Notes: a model not told the origin generated them from the letters alone. A DNA stretch of 64,000 nucleotides from Chitinophagales bacterium (GCA_020636575.1 JACJXP010000002.1:372001-436000), one strand, 5' to 3'; shown: positions 7,378-17,013, counted from the first letter of the stretch. Numbers and translations: made by a program.

Positions 7378-9048
7378 ATGGATAATGCAGCCATTGCGGA
7401 CAATTTTTCCCTTCTCTCTAAATTGATGGATATAAATGGAGAAAACTCTTTTAAAACAAAGACCTATTCCATTGCTGCATACAATATCGATAAGATGCCA
7501 GTGCCTCTTAAAGATACCCCCCGTGAAAAACTATTTGGCATAAAAGGGATCGGTGAAAGTATCGGGAAAAAGGTAGTGGAAATGCTTGATACCGGCCGTT
7601 TAGAGGTACTGGAAGAATATATCAGCAAAACACCGGCAGGTGTTATTGAAATGTTGAACATAAAAGGCATTGGTCCTAAAAAGATCCATATTATCTGGAA
7701 AGAGATGGGCATTGAGTCTATCGGGGAGCTTCTGTATGCCTGTGGTGAGAACAGGCTGACCTTATATAAAGGGTTCGGACAAAAGACACAGCAAAATGTT
7801 CAGGAATCAATAGAATTTTATCTGCAGAACCAGGGGCATTACCTCTATGCCCAGGTTGACCAGATATTTCCGCAAATTGACGGGTATCTTAAAAAACTAT
7901 TCGGAGAAGAAAATGTACATGTTACAGGTGCTTACCGCAGGCAGGCACTTACCATTGAAGAATTGGAATATGTTATTGCAGAACCGCTTGACACTATTAA
8001 GCCAAAATTCATCACTTCGCAACCACCTGAGATCGTAAACGAAACAGAAACAGGTATTCTATACAAGCTTAAAAACGGACTAAAACTCCGGATCTACTCT
8101 GCAAATGGAAATAAGACTGAAGTTCTTTTTAGAACAACAGGCAGTAATGAGTTCCATGAAGCTTTTAATAAGGCTTTCCCCGGTTTAGATTTTAGCGATG
8201 ATAATACTTTCAATGAAAAAGCTCTCTTTGAAAAAGCCGGCATTCCTTTTATACTCCCTTGCTTAAGAGAGTCGGAAACATTTATTAAAAAGGCTAAAGA
8301 AAATGCTTTGCCACAATTGATCCAGGTTGAAGATATCCATTCCATTATTCATAGTCACAGTAACTGGAGCGATGGGATGAATACCATCGAAGAAATGGCT
8401 AATGAATGTATCAGGAGAAATTATGAATACCTGGTTATTTCTGACCACTCTCAAACAGCCGTATATGCAAACGGGCTTAAAGAGGATCGAGTAATAGAAC
8501 AGCAAAAGAATATAGACGAACTAAATAAGAAGCTAAGCCCTTTTAAAATATTTAAAAGTATTGAAAGTGATATTCTCAACGACGGTAGTCTTGACTATCC
8601 CGAAGAAGTACTAAAATCCTTTGATCTTGTTATTGCCTCTGTACATAGCAATCTTAAAATGACTGAAGAGAAGGCCATGGCCCGTCTTATCAAAGCCATT
8701 GAAAACCCATATACAGATATATTAGGTCACATGACTGGCAGACTGCTTTTAAGCAGAAACGGATACCCTGTTGACCATAAAAAAATAATTGAGGCATGCG
8801 CTGCTAATAATGTTGTGATAGAGATCAATGCACATCCCCGAAGATTAGATATAGACTGGAAATGGATCGGTTATGCTATGGAAAAAGGCGTTTTACTTTC
8901 TATTGACCCGGATGCCCACGCATTAGACGGATTTGACGATGTTAAATATGGTGTTCTTGCTGCACAAAAAGGCGGCTTAACAGCTAAACAAAACCTGAGT
9001 AGCTTTTCCCTGAAAGAATTTGAACAATGGCTTGATCGCAAGCAATAG
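7378..9048 (+). CDS. PolX-like protein with PHP domain and degenerate polymerase site
   Basis: Homologue of bacterial family X DNA polymerase/3'-5' exonuclease (PolX), 556 aa. The order is: an N-terminal helix-hairpin-helix region (LFGIKGIGESIGKK, LNIKGIGPKKI), a pol-beta nucleotidyltransferase region at about 150-310, and a C-terminal PHP phosphoesterase domain at about 320-550. The PHP metal ligands are intact: HSH at 325-327, SDHSQ, a Glu in KSIESDIL, ASVHS, GHMTGR and DAH at 512-514. The polymerase catalytic motif is not: GSxRR...DLD of active PolX is GAYRRQALTIEELE here (184-197), and the third Asp (VDxR) is LKLR at 235-238. So it is likely a nuclease or phosphatase with a DNA-binding scaffold and no polymerase activity. 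Confidence 0.9.
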   Translation: MDNAAIADNFSLLSKLMDINGENSFKTKTYSIAAYNIDKMPVPLKDTPREKLFGIKGIGESIGKKVVEMLDTGRLEVLEEYISKTPAGVIEMLNIKGIGPKKIHIIWKEMGIESIGELLYACGENRLTLYKGFGQKTQQNVQESIEFYLQNQGHYLYAQVDQIFPQIDGYLKKLFGEENVHVTGAYRRQALTIEELEYVIAEPLDTIKPKFITSQPPEIVNETETGILYKLKNGLKLRIYSANGNKTEVLFRTTGSNEFHEAFNKAFPGLDFSDDNTFNEKALFEKAGIPFILPCLRESETFIKKAKENALPQLIQVEDIHSIIHSHSNWSDGMNTIEEMANECIRRNYEYLVISDHSQTAVYANGLKEDRVIEQQKNIDELNKKLSPFKIFKSIESDILNDGSLDYPEEVLKSFDLVIASVHSNLKMTEEKAMARLIKAIENPYTDILGHMTGRLLLSRNGYPVDHKKIIEACAANNVVIEINAHPRRLDIDWKWIGYAMEKGVLLSIDPDAHALDGFDDVKYGVLAAQKGGLTAKQNLSSFSLKEFEQWLDRKQ

Positions 9049-9051
9049 ACC

Positions 9052-12000
9052 TTATTTAACCAGCGGAAGTTCAACAAAGAAAGTTGTACCTGCCCCTTTT
9101 TGGGTTTCAAACCAGATCTCTCCTTTAGCTTGTTCAACAATTCCCTTACACATAGCTAAACCAAGCCCGGTACCTGAAGTTTTAGTTGTAAAATTGGGTA
9201 TAAAGATCTTGTCCTGCATCTCCTCCGGAATGCCTTCCCCATTATCCCGAATGCTGATCCTGATCTTATCCTCAATGATCTCTTCTGCTACATTAATCAG
9301 GCAAATATCCGCATCATTGCATGCTTCAAGTGCATTTGCAAAAAGGTTGGTAAAAAGCCTGTTGATCTGTGTTTTATCAGCTTCTATAATTACTTCCTGA
9401 TCTACCGGCAACCAAACAAACCTCACGGTTTCATGTGCATTATATAGACCTTTTAGTGACCCCAATACCTCATGCAGATCAAATTTCTTAACCTCAGTAT
9501 TACTGATATTGGCGAACTGGGAAAAATCAGCTGCAATCTTTGATAGGTGATCAATTTGCTCCACCAGGGTATTGGCTACATTGGAAGAAAGCTCTTTAAC
9601 ATTTGGCTGGTCATAATCAATCGCTTTCTGTAAATACTGAATACTGAGTTTCATTGGCGTCAAAGGATTCTTGATCTCATGTGCCACCTGTCTTGCCATT
9701 TCTCTCCAGGCCCCTTCTCTTTCGCTTTTCGCCAAAGCTGAGGCACTAACTTCAAGCTTTCCAACCATTTTATTATATTCTTTTACCAGTTCTCCGATCT
9801 CATCATCCCTGTTCCATACGATTGGTTGGTTCATTTTACTCAGATTAACATCTTTCATTTTATCACTGATAAATGAAAAAGACCTGGTGATCCTGTTAGC
9901 AATGATCAGGGCTATTAACCCCGCTATCAGGAATATAAAAGCATTGAGTATAATGATCGTAACAAGAAAATTGGATATCTGCTGTTCCAGCTCGGGTCGG
10001 GAAGTAAAGTATGGGATATTTATATAGGCATAAACATAACCTCTATCGTCTCTTACAGGAGAATACATACTCAGGTATGAAAGATTACCGACCCTTTCTT
10101 CCTGGGCATGCTGCACCTGTCGCAAATGACTTAAATGATAATAAGCAATCGGGTTTATTTTTTTACTCAATACCCCTTTCGTATAAACATTTGCCTCCGA
10201 GGTAACTTTCAGGTTCCCATTCAGATCGTATACATTGATATCCACACCGTGGATGTCTGACACTTCATTGACAAGATTCTGTAACCCTGCATGAGAAATG
10301 GAATCATCTATTCTTACCACATCGTCAAATGTATTGTGATCATCTAACTTCTGTTCCATCTCATTGACCATGATCTTCATGGTCCTGCTTAGCTTATCAC
10401 TGTTTGTTTTATTATATCTGCTGATAAAAAAATAAATCGTTGCCACCCCTATTACCAGGAATGAGAATATGCTGATGAAAATAATAGTTGCATGAACCTG
10501 GGTGCGGATATTAAACTGTATAAACTTTCTGAAGCTACTCTTACTATAGAAAAACCGAAGGATAAGGGAAAACAACTGAACCAGGCCAAGCAAAAGAAGA
10601 AAGAAACAAAAGATATATGAGAATAAAGTTATTGTTTCAAGTATCGTTTCCTTTTTCCTCGTAATCACTACCACCTTTTTATTGCTTGCCCTGTACCAAA
10701 GCTCATCATAACTACCGTTTATCTTTTGTTGAAACTCTTCGGTTGGTATTTCTGATTCGCTTAACCAGGTAGGGAAAGGATAGTTTCCAGGAGGCGAAAC
10801 CAGCCGCCCTTCTGTATATACCGCATAGGAGTAGATCGGCGAATCTTCAGGATCATCACCTTTAAATCTCCTGAAAAGCTCTGGCAATAATGCTTCATTA
10901 CTGAAGTTTTTCGGACTTGATACTATAAACAGAGAACCTACAGTGGCCGTTCCCGAACTATCAGTCGCATCTCTTCTTGTTATATAATTATACTTATCTA
11001 AAGCTGCTTCGTAGTAATACAATCCTTCTGTCTGTGTTTGCTTTGATTGAACATTCAGGATTGTTTGCAACGATTCATAAGTGGTGCCATCCTCATTATT
11101 CAAGGGATTACCTGATGAATCATAAACATAAAGACGGGTATCATATTTATCCTGGTAACCTGAATAATTATCAGCAATGATACTGTCCCTGATCTTCCTG
11201 CTTTCCTCTACATTATAAAACCTATAAAAATTTTCCTGCAAAAAATCATTGTCCAGGTACTTCATTGTCAAACTCATCAACATTTCACTAGCAGGGTCAG
11301 TACTAAAAGCAACCTGGTTAGCAATTCGCTTTCTTTTCTCCCACTCTACTTTTTTTATTTCAGCATACATAACAAATGTTACTGAAACAGAGAAAATGAA
11401 AAGCCATGTTATTGTACCGGTAATATTGATCCGGAAGTTATGAAACAGCAGACCTTTCCGGTTTGCCAGCCATGTATAGATCAATAACCATATTAAAACC
11501 GGCAAATAAAAAAGCACATCGGGTCCGCTTGACTGAAGGGTGAGATATGATAAATATGCAAGTCCTGCAACACCAATAAAAAAATAGATCAGGATCTGCC
11601 TTCCGCTGAACAAAGGAAATATAAACCGAAACAACAATTGTGAAAAATAATAGTAGGTCAATGACAAGCAAGCCAGTAAAGAAAATCCTGCCCAAGTATA
11701 TTCATCCAGTTCAAAAAAATTAGAAACATCAAACGATATTTTCGAATCAGCAACCAGGCTTCGTATCGTTGTTGCCAGAACAAAAGTTGACAGAATGAGC
11801 ATACACAATGAAATAAACCCTGCGGCCCATCGCTGCCATGATTTTAATCCTGAAAGCAAATGATTACTCTTCCGGAGTTTCGCCCACGCAAATAAAACTA
11901 TCCAGCAAAACAGGCCTGCATTTATCAGCAGATCACCCAGTGACCGTTGAATAGCATTTGAGCCATAAATGGTCGGGTCAAAAAAATCAAACTGACGAAG

Positions 12001-12822
12001 ATTTAAAATAGAAGGAAAATAGTACGCAACAATTCGAAGTATCAATACAGAAACAAATAAAAATCCAACTGCATATCTCACATTTTTTTTTCTGCTAATT
12101 GCTTCTGCTGTCAGGTGAAGAAAGATCAGAAAGAAAAGTACTCCGCCAAACCTGAGAATATTAGTCTTTAGGTCATTATAGGGCACTGCAGCAAAGCTTT
12201 TTTTGTCCAGGTAAAAAAGGGGTTCTCCGCTCATCGATTTTACCGGGAATTCTGTTGGCTGAATACTTAATTGGACCCGTCTTTCGGCAGTTTTATTATA
12301 CACCAGTTGTTTGGGCAAATAATCCGTCGTAATAAAAAACTCGGTTTTAACAGGAACCATTGCAATGCTAAAGAGGCTGGCCCCATCAGATGTTTGAGGA
12401 AGAGTTTTACGAATAATATAGTACCAGCCATTTGATAAATGTTCAAAATATTCACCATCAGCTTTAACAAGAAGACTATCTTCCGGAACAATAAGATTAT
12501 CGCTCCAGAATTTTAGTTCAAAGTCGTCAAATTGTGAAACTGTATACAAGAAGAAACCGTAATCACCAGAGGAACTCTTCGCAAAATCAGCTGCAGAAAG
12601 GCTACGGTTCAGTAACCCATTGACAAGCGCCGTGTCATCAGATAGTTTGTTGAATTCATCATATTTGGCCCGGATAAATTTTTCGGCCCTGCTTGCTTCC
12701 TGGTTAACAGATGCCCTGTTTTTATATATCTTATTAAAGAAAAAGGACGATCCAAATAATAGTACTGCAAGAGCCAGTAAAACATTTCGTGAAAGAGATA
12801 TATTTCTGAACAGTTTGATCAC
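9052..12822 (-). CDS. Very large NtrY-like membrane sensor histidine kinase
   Basis: A 1256-aa transmembrane histidine kinase. The order is: an N-terminal membrane anchor (about 12-32), a first extracytoplasmic region, a block of eight or so membrane helices (about 215-480), a second extracytoplasmic region, further membrane helices near 740-765 and 795-815, a sensor region, a helix near 950-975, HAMP, HisKA with phospho-acceptor His1048 in HEIKNPLTP, and a C-terminal HATPase with N (TNLFANALEA), G1 (DNGEGIP) and G2 (GTGLGLAMCKG) boxes. The kinase core resembles NtrY. No response regulator is adjacent, so the partner is elsewhere. It starts with GTG at 12822, immediately after the mazG stop codon, with no spacer, which implies translational coupling. 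Confidence 0.88.
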   Translation of the reverse strand: MIKLFRNISLSRNVLLALAVLLFGSSFFFNKIYKNRASVNQEASRAEKFIRAKYDEFNKLSDDTALVNGLLNRSLSAADFAKSSSGDYGFFLYTVSQFDDFELKFWSDNLIVPEDSLLVKADGEYFEHLSNGWYYIIRKTLPQTSDGASLFSIAMVPVKTEFFITTDYLPKQLVYNKTAERRVQLSIQPTEFPVKSMSGEPLFYLDKKSFAAVPYNDLKTNILRFGGVLFFLIFLHLTAEAISRKKNVRYAVGFLFVSVLILRIVAYYFPSILNLRQFDFFDPTIYGSNAIQRSLGDLLINAGLFCWIVLFAWAKLRKSNHLLSGLKSWQRWAAGFISLCMLILSTFVLATTIRSLVADSKISFDVSNFFELDEYTWAGFSLLACLSLTYYYFSQLLFRFIFPLFSGRQILIYFFIGVAGLAYLSYLTLQSSGPDVLFYLPVLIWLLIYTWLANRKGLLFHNFRINITGTITWLFIFSVSVTFVMYAEIKKVEWEKRKRIANQVAFSTDPASEMLMSLTMKYLDNDFLQENFYRFYNVEESRKIRDSIIADNYSGYQDKYDTRLYVYDSSGNPLNNEDGTTYESLQTILNVQSKQTQTEGLYYYEAALDKYNYITRRDATDSSGTATVGSLFIVSSPKNFSNEALLPELFRRFKGDDPEDSPIYSYAVYTEGRLVSPPGNYPFPTWLSESEIPTEEFQQKINGSYDELWYRASNKKVVVITRKKETILETITLFSYIFCFFLLLLGLVQLFSLILRFFYSKSSFRKFIQFNIRTQVHATIIFISIFSFLVIGVATIYFFISRYNKTNSDKLSRTMKIMVNEMEQKLDDHNTFDDVVRIDDSISHAGLQNLVNEVSDIHGVDINVYDLNGNLKVTSEANVYTKGVLSKKINPIAYYHLSHLRQVQHAQEERVGNLSYLSMYSPVRDDRGYVYAYINIPYFTSRPELEQQISNFLVTIIILNAFIFLIAGLIALIIANRITRSFSFISDKMKDVNLSKMNQPIVWNRDDEIGELVKEYNKMVGKLEVSASALAKSEREGAWREMARQVAHEIKNPLTPMKLSIQYLQKAIDYDQPNVKELSSNVANTLVEQIDHLSKIAADFSQFANISNTEVKKFDLHEVLGSLKGLYNAHETVRFVWLPVDQEVIIEADKTQINRLFTNLFANALEACNDADICLINVAEEIIEDKIRISIRDNGEGIPEEMQDKIFIPNFTTKTSGTGLGLAMCKGIVEQAKGEIWFETQKGAGTTFFVELPLVK

Positions 12823-13623
12823 TTATTCCCGCTGTTGTTTTTTGATATTATTCCAAATCTCATCCATTTCCTTGAGGGACATGCTTTGCAGATCCCTTCC
12901 CTGGTTCAGCGCCACAGCTTCTAATTCTTTGAACCGATAGATAAATTTCTTATTTGTCCGCTCCAGGGCATTTTCCGGGTCAATCTGCAAAAACCGTGCA
13001 TAATTGATCAGGGAAAAAACAACATCCCCAAACTCATCTTCCACATTCTCTTTTGCATTTTCTTTTTCCTTACTCTCGTTTGCTATCCTGATCGCTTCTT
13101 GCAATTCTTCCATTTCCTCCTGGACCTTTTCCCACACCTGGCTTTCTTCATCCCATTCAAAACCAACTTGCCTGGCTTTTTCCTGCAATCGCATGGCTTT
13201 AACTGTGGCAGGCAACGAAGTTGGAACTCCTCCCAAAACAGATTTTTTACCTTCTTTTAACTTTAACTTTTCCCAATTCTGTTTTACTTCTTCCACACCT
13301 GAAACCTGCACATCACCATATATATGCGGATGACGGGCAATTAGTTTTTCACAAACAGTATTGATCACATCATCGATATTGAATTTGTTTTTTTCCTCAG
13401 CAATTTTGGCATAGAAAACAATATGCAAGAGAAGATCACCCAACTCCTCCTGTATCCCTTTCCAGTCCCCATCAGTAATAGCATCAGCCAACTCATACAT
13501 CTCTTCAATAGTAAGATGCCGAAGCGATTGAATGGTCTGCTTTTTGTCCCAGGGACATTTTTCCCTTAGCTCATCCATAACCAATGTAAGCTTTGAAAAA
13601 GTATCTCCTTTTTTTTGAGTCAT
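12823..13623 (-). CDS. mazG: Nucleoside triphosphate pyrophosphohydrolase MazG
   Basis: Hydrolyses (d)NTPs to NMP and pyrophosphate, a house-cleaning enzyme that also influences (p)ppGpp in E. coli. Two MazG domains are seen, around residues 20-95 and 160-235. The first has CPWDKKQT and EEMYELADAI with EELGDLLLHIVF; the second has EMEELQEAI and EDEFGDVVFSLINYAR. These supply the acidic Mg2+-binding helices. The length of 266 aa is typical. The stop codon abuts the GTG start of the giant histidine kinase, so the two genes form one unit. Confidence 0.95.
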   Translation of the reverse strand: MTQKKGDTFSKLTLVMDELREKCPWDKKQTIQSLRHLTIEEMYELADAITDGDWKGIQEELGDLLLHIVFYAKIAEEKNKFNIDDVINTVCEKLIARHPHIYGDVQVSGVEEVKQNWEKLKLKEGKKSVLGGVPTSLPATVKAMRLQEKARQVGFEWDEESQVWEKVQEEMEELQEAIRIANESKEKENAKENVEDEFGDVVFSLINYARFLQIDPENALERTNKKFIYRFKELEAVALNQGRDLQSMSLKEMDEIWNNIKKQQRE

Positions 13624-13627
13624 TCTT

Positions 13628-14704
13628 TCACATTTTAAAAATTGAAAATATAACGAATGAAAAGAACAGAGCTAACAGCATGACCAATCCCAAAACATTA
13701 AGCAATAAAAATTTTATTGCTGTACGAAGATGGCTCTGTTCATAGAATCTCTTCATTGATAAATACAAATACACCCCACCAGAAAGTACCAGGAAGATTG
13801 TAAGAATATTTAAACCATTTGCATGAGTGATGTTTGCCAGTTTATTGGCAGAAAAAACAAATAGTAAAAGTATAAATGTAAATATGTAATGATAAATTGT
13901 GAAAATGCCATGATCTACATAGTACAACTCCTTTTTTCTGAAATACAACAATTTCAAAAAAAGTGAAAAGATAGGAAGAGAAATAAATAAAAGGTAAGGG
14001 AGGTTATGCAAGAAAACACTTGTCAATTTATCTGAAATTCCTCTCGGATCATGCTTGAATTTATCACTTACTTTAAGATTTTGCCGCTGTAGAACTTTTC
14101 TGAACCAGCTATCTTTCTCCTTTCCAGGAAGATTTTTTTGTACCGAATCATATTCCTTTAATGAAGCATAACGGCGACCACCCAACCCGATAAATGTAAA
14201 GTTGTCTGAAATAGGTAATAAGTCTTTTTCTGTGACTACCACAGAGCTATCTAAAAGTTTTTGATACAATGGCGCCCAAAGTGAATCCCCCGGGTTTTCC
14301 TGCAATATCTTTTCTGCCTTTTTAATATTTGCAACTCTATCCTTTTGCGATATTGGTTCATCCACATTTAAATTCAATCCCCCTCCTTCAGCAAAAAAGC
14401 TAAAAAAAAGAATAAAAAATATAGCCGAAGTAAACACATACTTTTTTACGGGATTCATATACCGGGCACGCCTTCCTTTAATATATTCCTTTGGCAAAAA
14501 TCCCGGCTTGAATAAGAGCAGCTTCATCGAATCATAAAACTTGCTGTCAAAGTGTAAAATATCGAACACAAAATGCTTCACCATGTGCCAAAACGTTTCA
14601 TGAGGCACTACATTCTCCTGCCCGCAGTTTTGACAATAACGACCCTGAACAATGGTACCGCAATTCAGGCAATCCTTCTCTTTTCGCTCCTGGATATGGG
14701 ACAT
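13628..14704 (-). CDS. DUF3667-type membrane protein with N-terminal zinc ribbon
   Basis: Protein of unknown function. It begins MSHIQERKEKDCLNCG; the paired CxxC motifs CLNCG and CQNCGQEN about 13 residues apart form a zinc ribbon, followed by a conserved HFVFDILHFDSKF segment typical of DUF3667. The C-terminal half contains several membrane helices (FTSAIFFILFFSFF, YLLFISLPIFSLFLKLLYF, and three near the C-terminus). The frame stays open upstream to an ATG at 14788, but the extra 28 residues are uncharacteristic and would overlap the divergent promoter, so I chose the ATG at 14704. The stop lies 4 nt before the mazG start, so it heads the DUF3667-mazG-kinase unit. Confidence 0.8.
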   Translation of the reverse strand: MSHIQERKEKDCLNCGTIVQGRYCQNCGQENVVPHETFWHMVKHFVFDILHFDSKFYDSMKLLLFKPGFLPKEYIKGRRARYMNPVKKYVFTSAIFFILFFSFFAEGGGLNLNVDEPISQKDRVANIKKAEKILQENPGDSLWAPLYQKLLDSSVVVTEKDLLPISDNFTFIGLGGRRYASLKEYDSVQKNLPGKEKDSWFRKVLQRQNLKVSDKFKHDPRGISDKLTSVFLHNLPYLLFISLPIFSLFLKLLYFRKKELYYVDHGIFTIYHYIFTFILLLFVFSANKLANITHANGLNILTIFLVLSGGVYLYLSMKRFYEQSHLRTAIKFLLLNVLGLVMLLALFFSFVIFSIFKM

Positions 14705-14777
14705 CCGGAATTTTTTCTTAAAAATAAGTACAAAATATACAAGCAGCCTTTTCTTTTTCGTTACTGAACAATTCAGG

Positions 14778-14785
14778 TAACTTTG
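14778..14785 (+). promoter_or_regulatory. -7 box ahead of the YD-repeat-like gene
   Basis: TAACTTTG, an exact TAnnTTTG match, 20 nt before the ATG at 14806, giving a very short 5' UTR. No good TTG is visible at -33. Confidence 0.55.
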
Positions 14786-14805
14786 CATAACCCATTAAAA
14801 TTGAT

Positions 14806-15660
14806 ATGAAAATCCGCTTATTATTTCTCTGTATCCTGGTTTACTTATCTGCTTCCGGGCAGTACTATTACAATGATATTGTAGCTACTCAAGAGATCAA
14901 TTCCCGTCAAAAAGGCTTTAGCCATAATAGTGTTCTAAGAATTGAATCCCGGGGCTTTGATAATAAAGGAACTCTTGCCCGTGATTTTTCAGAAATGAGA
15001 GAGATTTCAAAAAACGGGCATTTGTTGAAAATATCCTCATTCACTGATCTAAAGAAAAGTACAGAATACTATCAATTCGACGATTCTCTCCGACTCATTT
15101 CATTTACCGATTCTATCTCATTAATAAAGAACACCACCAATTATGAATATGATCGGGAAGGGCATTTAATCAAGATTCAAAATATAGTAATAGACAGCGT
15201 CGGCGACTTTAACCAGGTAGAAACCCATCACTGGATATACAAAAATGGTATCCCGGAGAAAATGTGGCGCATCGTTACTAATAATGGGGCAGCAATAAGT
15301 ACTGATAGCCTGGAAATACGTTTTGGAGTCGACGAAAATGGGAATATCGTAGAAGAAAGGAGTTTTAGAAATGGGGTACAAAATGACTTCCTGTATTATT
15401 ACTATGATGGCAATAACAGGATGACTGATATTGTACGATACAATAATAAACTTGATAAGCTTATTCCTGATATCATGTTTGAATACGATGAGAATGACCA
15501 GGTAATCCAAAAAATCACTACTACATCAGACCGTGAATTGGGCTACCTCATTTGGAGATATATTTATAATGATAATGGCTTAAAAGTAAAAGAAGCTCTG
15601 TTTGACAACAAAAAGCAGTTGAGAGGCAGAATAGATTACTTATACACTTTCACCAAATAA
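14806..15660 (+). CDS. Secreted protein with YD/RHS-like repeats, function unknown
   Basis: A 284-aa exported protein. The N-terminus MKIRLLFLCILVYLSASGQ is a signal peptide, cleaved after Gly-Gln or nearby. The body contains repeated units of the YD type, for example YEYDREGHLIKIQN, YYYDGNNRMTDIVRYN, FEYDENDQVIQKI and YIYNDNGLKVKEALFD, which predict a beta-rich extended fold similar to RHS strands. There is no lipobox, no type IX sorting domain and no toxin-like C-terminus, so it is unlikely to be an RHS toxin. A -7 box lies just upstream and a strong terminator follows. The role may be periplasmic or surface; the sequence does not say more. Confidence 0.7.
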   Translation: MKIRLLFLCILVYLSASGQYYYNDIVATQEINSRQKGFSHNSVLRIESRGFDNKGTLARDFSEMREISKNGHLLKISSFTDLKKSTEYYQFDDSLRLISFTDSISLIKNTTNYEYDREGHLIKIQNIVIDSVGDFNQVETHHWIYKNGIPEKMWRIVTNNGAAISTDSLEIRFGVDENGNIVEERSFRNGVQNDFLYYYYDGNNRMTDIVRYNNKLDKLIPDIMFEYDENDQVIQKITTTSDRELGYLIWRYIYNDNGLKVKEALFDNKKQLRGRIDYLYTFTK

Positions 15661-15691
15661 AAAGATCCCGGCACTTCGTGCCAGGATCTTT
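15661..15691. terminator. Bidirectional terminator between the YD-repeat gene and tRNA-Leu
   Basis: The hairpin has outer stem AAAGATCC / GGATCTTT (15661-15668, 15684-15691) and inner stem GGCAC / GTGCC with a TTC loop. It can stop both the plus-strand gene ending at 15660 and the minus-strand tRNA-Leu. Confidence 0.8.
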
Positions 15692-15692
15692 G

Positions 15693-15776
15693 TGCCCAAG
15701 ACTGGATTCGAACCAGCACAGCCTTTCGGCCACCACCACCTCAAAGTGGCGTGTCTACCAATTTCACCACCTGGGC
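15693..15776 (-). tRNA. tRNA-Leu (GAG)
   Basis: An 84-nt class II tRNA on the minus strand with acceptor GCCCAGG paired to a 3' arm ending CTTGGGC and discriminator A. The D-arm has AATTGGTAGAC, the anticodon loop TTGAGGT gives GAG, the variable arm is long, and the T-loop is GGTTCGAATCC. No CCA is encoded. Confidence 0.93.
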
Positions 15777-15802
15777 ATTTTAGGATTGCAAATGTACATC
15801 GT

Positions 15803-16954
15803 TTATTTTTTCAGAACAATTCTGAAAGTAGTGCCTTTCCCTAATTCTGAGTGCTTAATAAATATTTCTCCTTTGTGATAAGTTGAAATGATACGACGGG
15901 ACAAACTTAGACCTAACCCCCATCCCCTTTTTTTGGTTGTAAACCCTGGTTTAAATACACTAGCTATATTCTGTTTACTTATCCCTTTACCCGTATCAGT
16001 AACATCGATTAAAATATTCTTTGTATCCTCCTGAATATCTACAACTATACTTCCTTTACCTTCCATGGCATCCAGGGAGTTTTTTAAAAGGTTCTCAATC
16101 ACCCAATCGAACAAAGGAGGAGACACATCAGCCGAGATAACAGCTAACCCATTTGTATTAACCTTAAAACTTATTTTACCAGCTGCCCTCTTCCTCATAT
16201 AGTCTACCATCCCATTGATCTGCTCTACAATATTTACTTTTTCCAGTTGCGGTGTGCTACCAATTTTTCCGAACCTGTCGGACACCAATCGCAACCTGTC
16301 TACATCTTTCTCCAGTTCATGAACAATTTTTGTATCTGACTCAGTTTCTTTAAGCATTTCAACCCAACCTTCCAATGAGGAGACAGGTGTACCCAACTGG
16401 TGTGCTGTTTCCTTTGCCATACCTGCCCATAACTGGTTCTGAACAGATCTATAACTACTTCTTAATGAAAGAAGAATTATAACAATGAAAAGCGCCACAA
16501 TGCATAACTGTATTATAGGATAATACCTTACTTCATTTAATAAACGGGTATGACCATAATAATACCTGGTAACTTTTGACGAATCATATGGATCTACATA
16601 GATAAACGGTTTTCTTCCGGAAGATCTGAAATCGCTCAGCTTCCGCTGTACATAAGATTTGTCATGCGCAACCTTTACTGAATCCAGGTTCACAAAATCG
16701 AGGATATTATCATTTTCATCTGTAACAATTATCGGAATATCATCATTATCTATAATGATCTTAGAAGGTAATCTTGTATCTGTAATATTTGTATCCAACA
16801 AAGACTTACTGGCTTCTACCCATTGCTCCACCTTTTGCCTCTCTTCTCTTTCAATCTTCTTTGCCAGGTATTGTGAATAGAAAATAGTACCGGTTACAAT
16901 CAGGATTGCCAGTAAAGCAAGAAGAGTTCGCCAGTTTAGAAATTGCCTTAACAT
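15803..16954 (-). CDS. Sensor histidine kinase, HQLGTP type
   Basis: A 383-aa inner-membrane histidine kinase. Membrane helices lie at about 9-27 and 147-165 with a short extracytoplasmic sensor region between. The phospho-acceptor helix is KETAHQLGTPVSSLEGW with His185; HQLGTP replaces the more common HE(I/L)(R/K)NP, a variant seen in Bacteroidota kinases. The ATPase domain has NLLKNSLDAM (N box), DTGKGIS (G1), a short FTTK segment and GWGLGLSLSRRII (G2). No response regulator is next to it. It is flanked by tRNA-Leu downstream and by a divergent GT2 gene upstream. The signal sensed is unknown. Confidence 0.88.
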   Translation of the reverse strand: MLRQFLNWRTLLALLAILIVTGTIFYSQYLAKKIEREERQKVEQWVEASKSLLDTNITDTRLPSKIIIDNDDIPIIVTDENDNILDFVNLDSVKVAHDKSYVQRKLSDFRSSGRKPFIYVDPYDSSKVTRYYYGHTRLLNEVRYYPIIQLCIVALFIVIILLSLRSSYRSVQNQLWAGMAKETAHQLGTPVSSLEGWVEMLKETESDTKIVHELEKDVDRLRLVSDRFGKIGSTPQLEKVNIVEQINGMVDYMRKRAAGKISFKVNTNGLAVISADVSPPLFDWVIENLLKNSLDAMEGKGSIVVDIQEDTKNILIDVTDTGKGISKQNIASVFKPGFTTKKRGWGLGLSLSRRIISTYHKGEIFIKHSELGKGTTFRIVLKK

Positions 16955-17013
16955 ATTTCGAATTTAACAAGGATCAACCGGCTTCCCTTATTTTTGAATA
17001 AATATTTTACCGG

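Noticed and set aside
15678..15878. Plus-strand ORF across the tRNA-Leu (encodes an RLDSNQH-like segment)
   Set aside because: Such peptides are a well-known artefact of translating antisense tRNA sequence.
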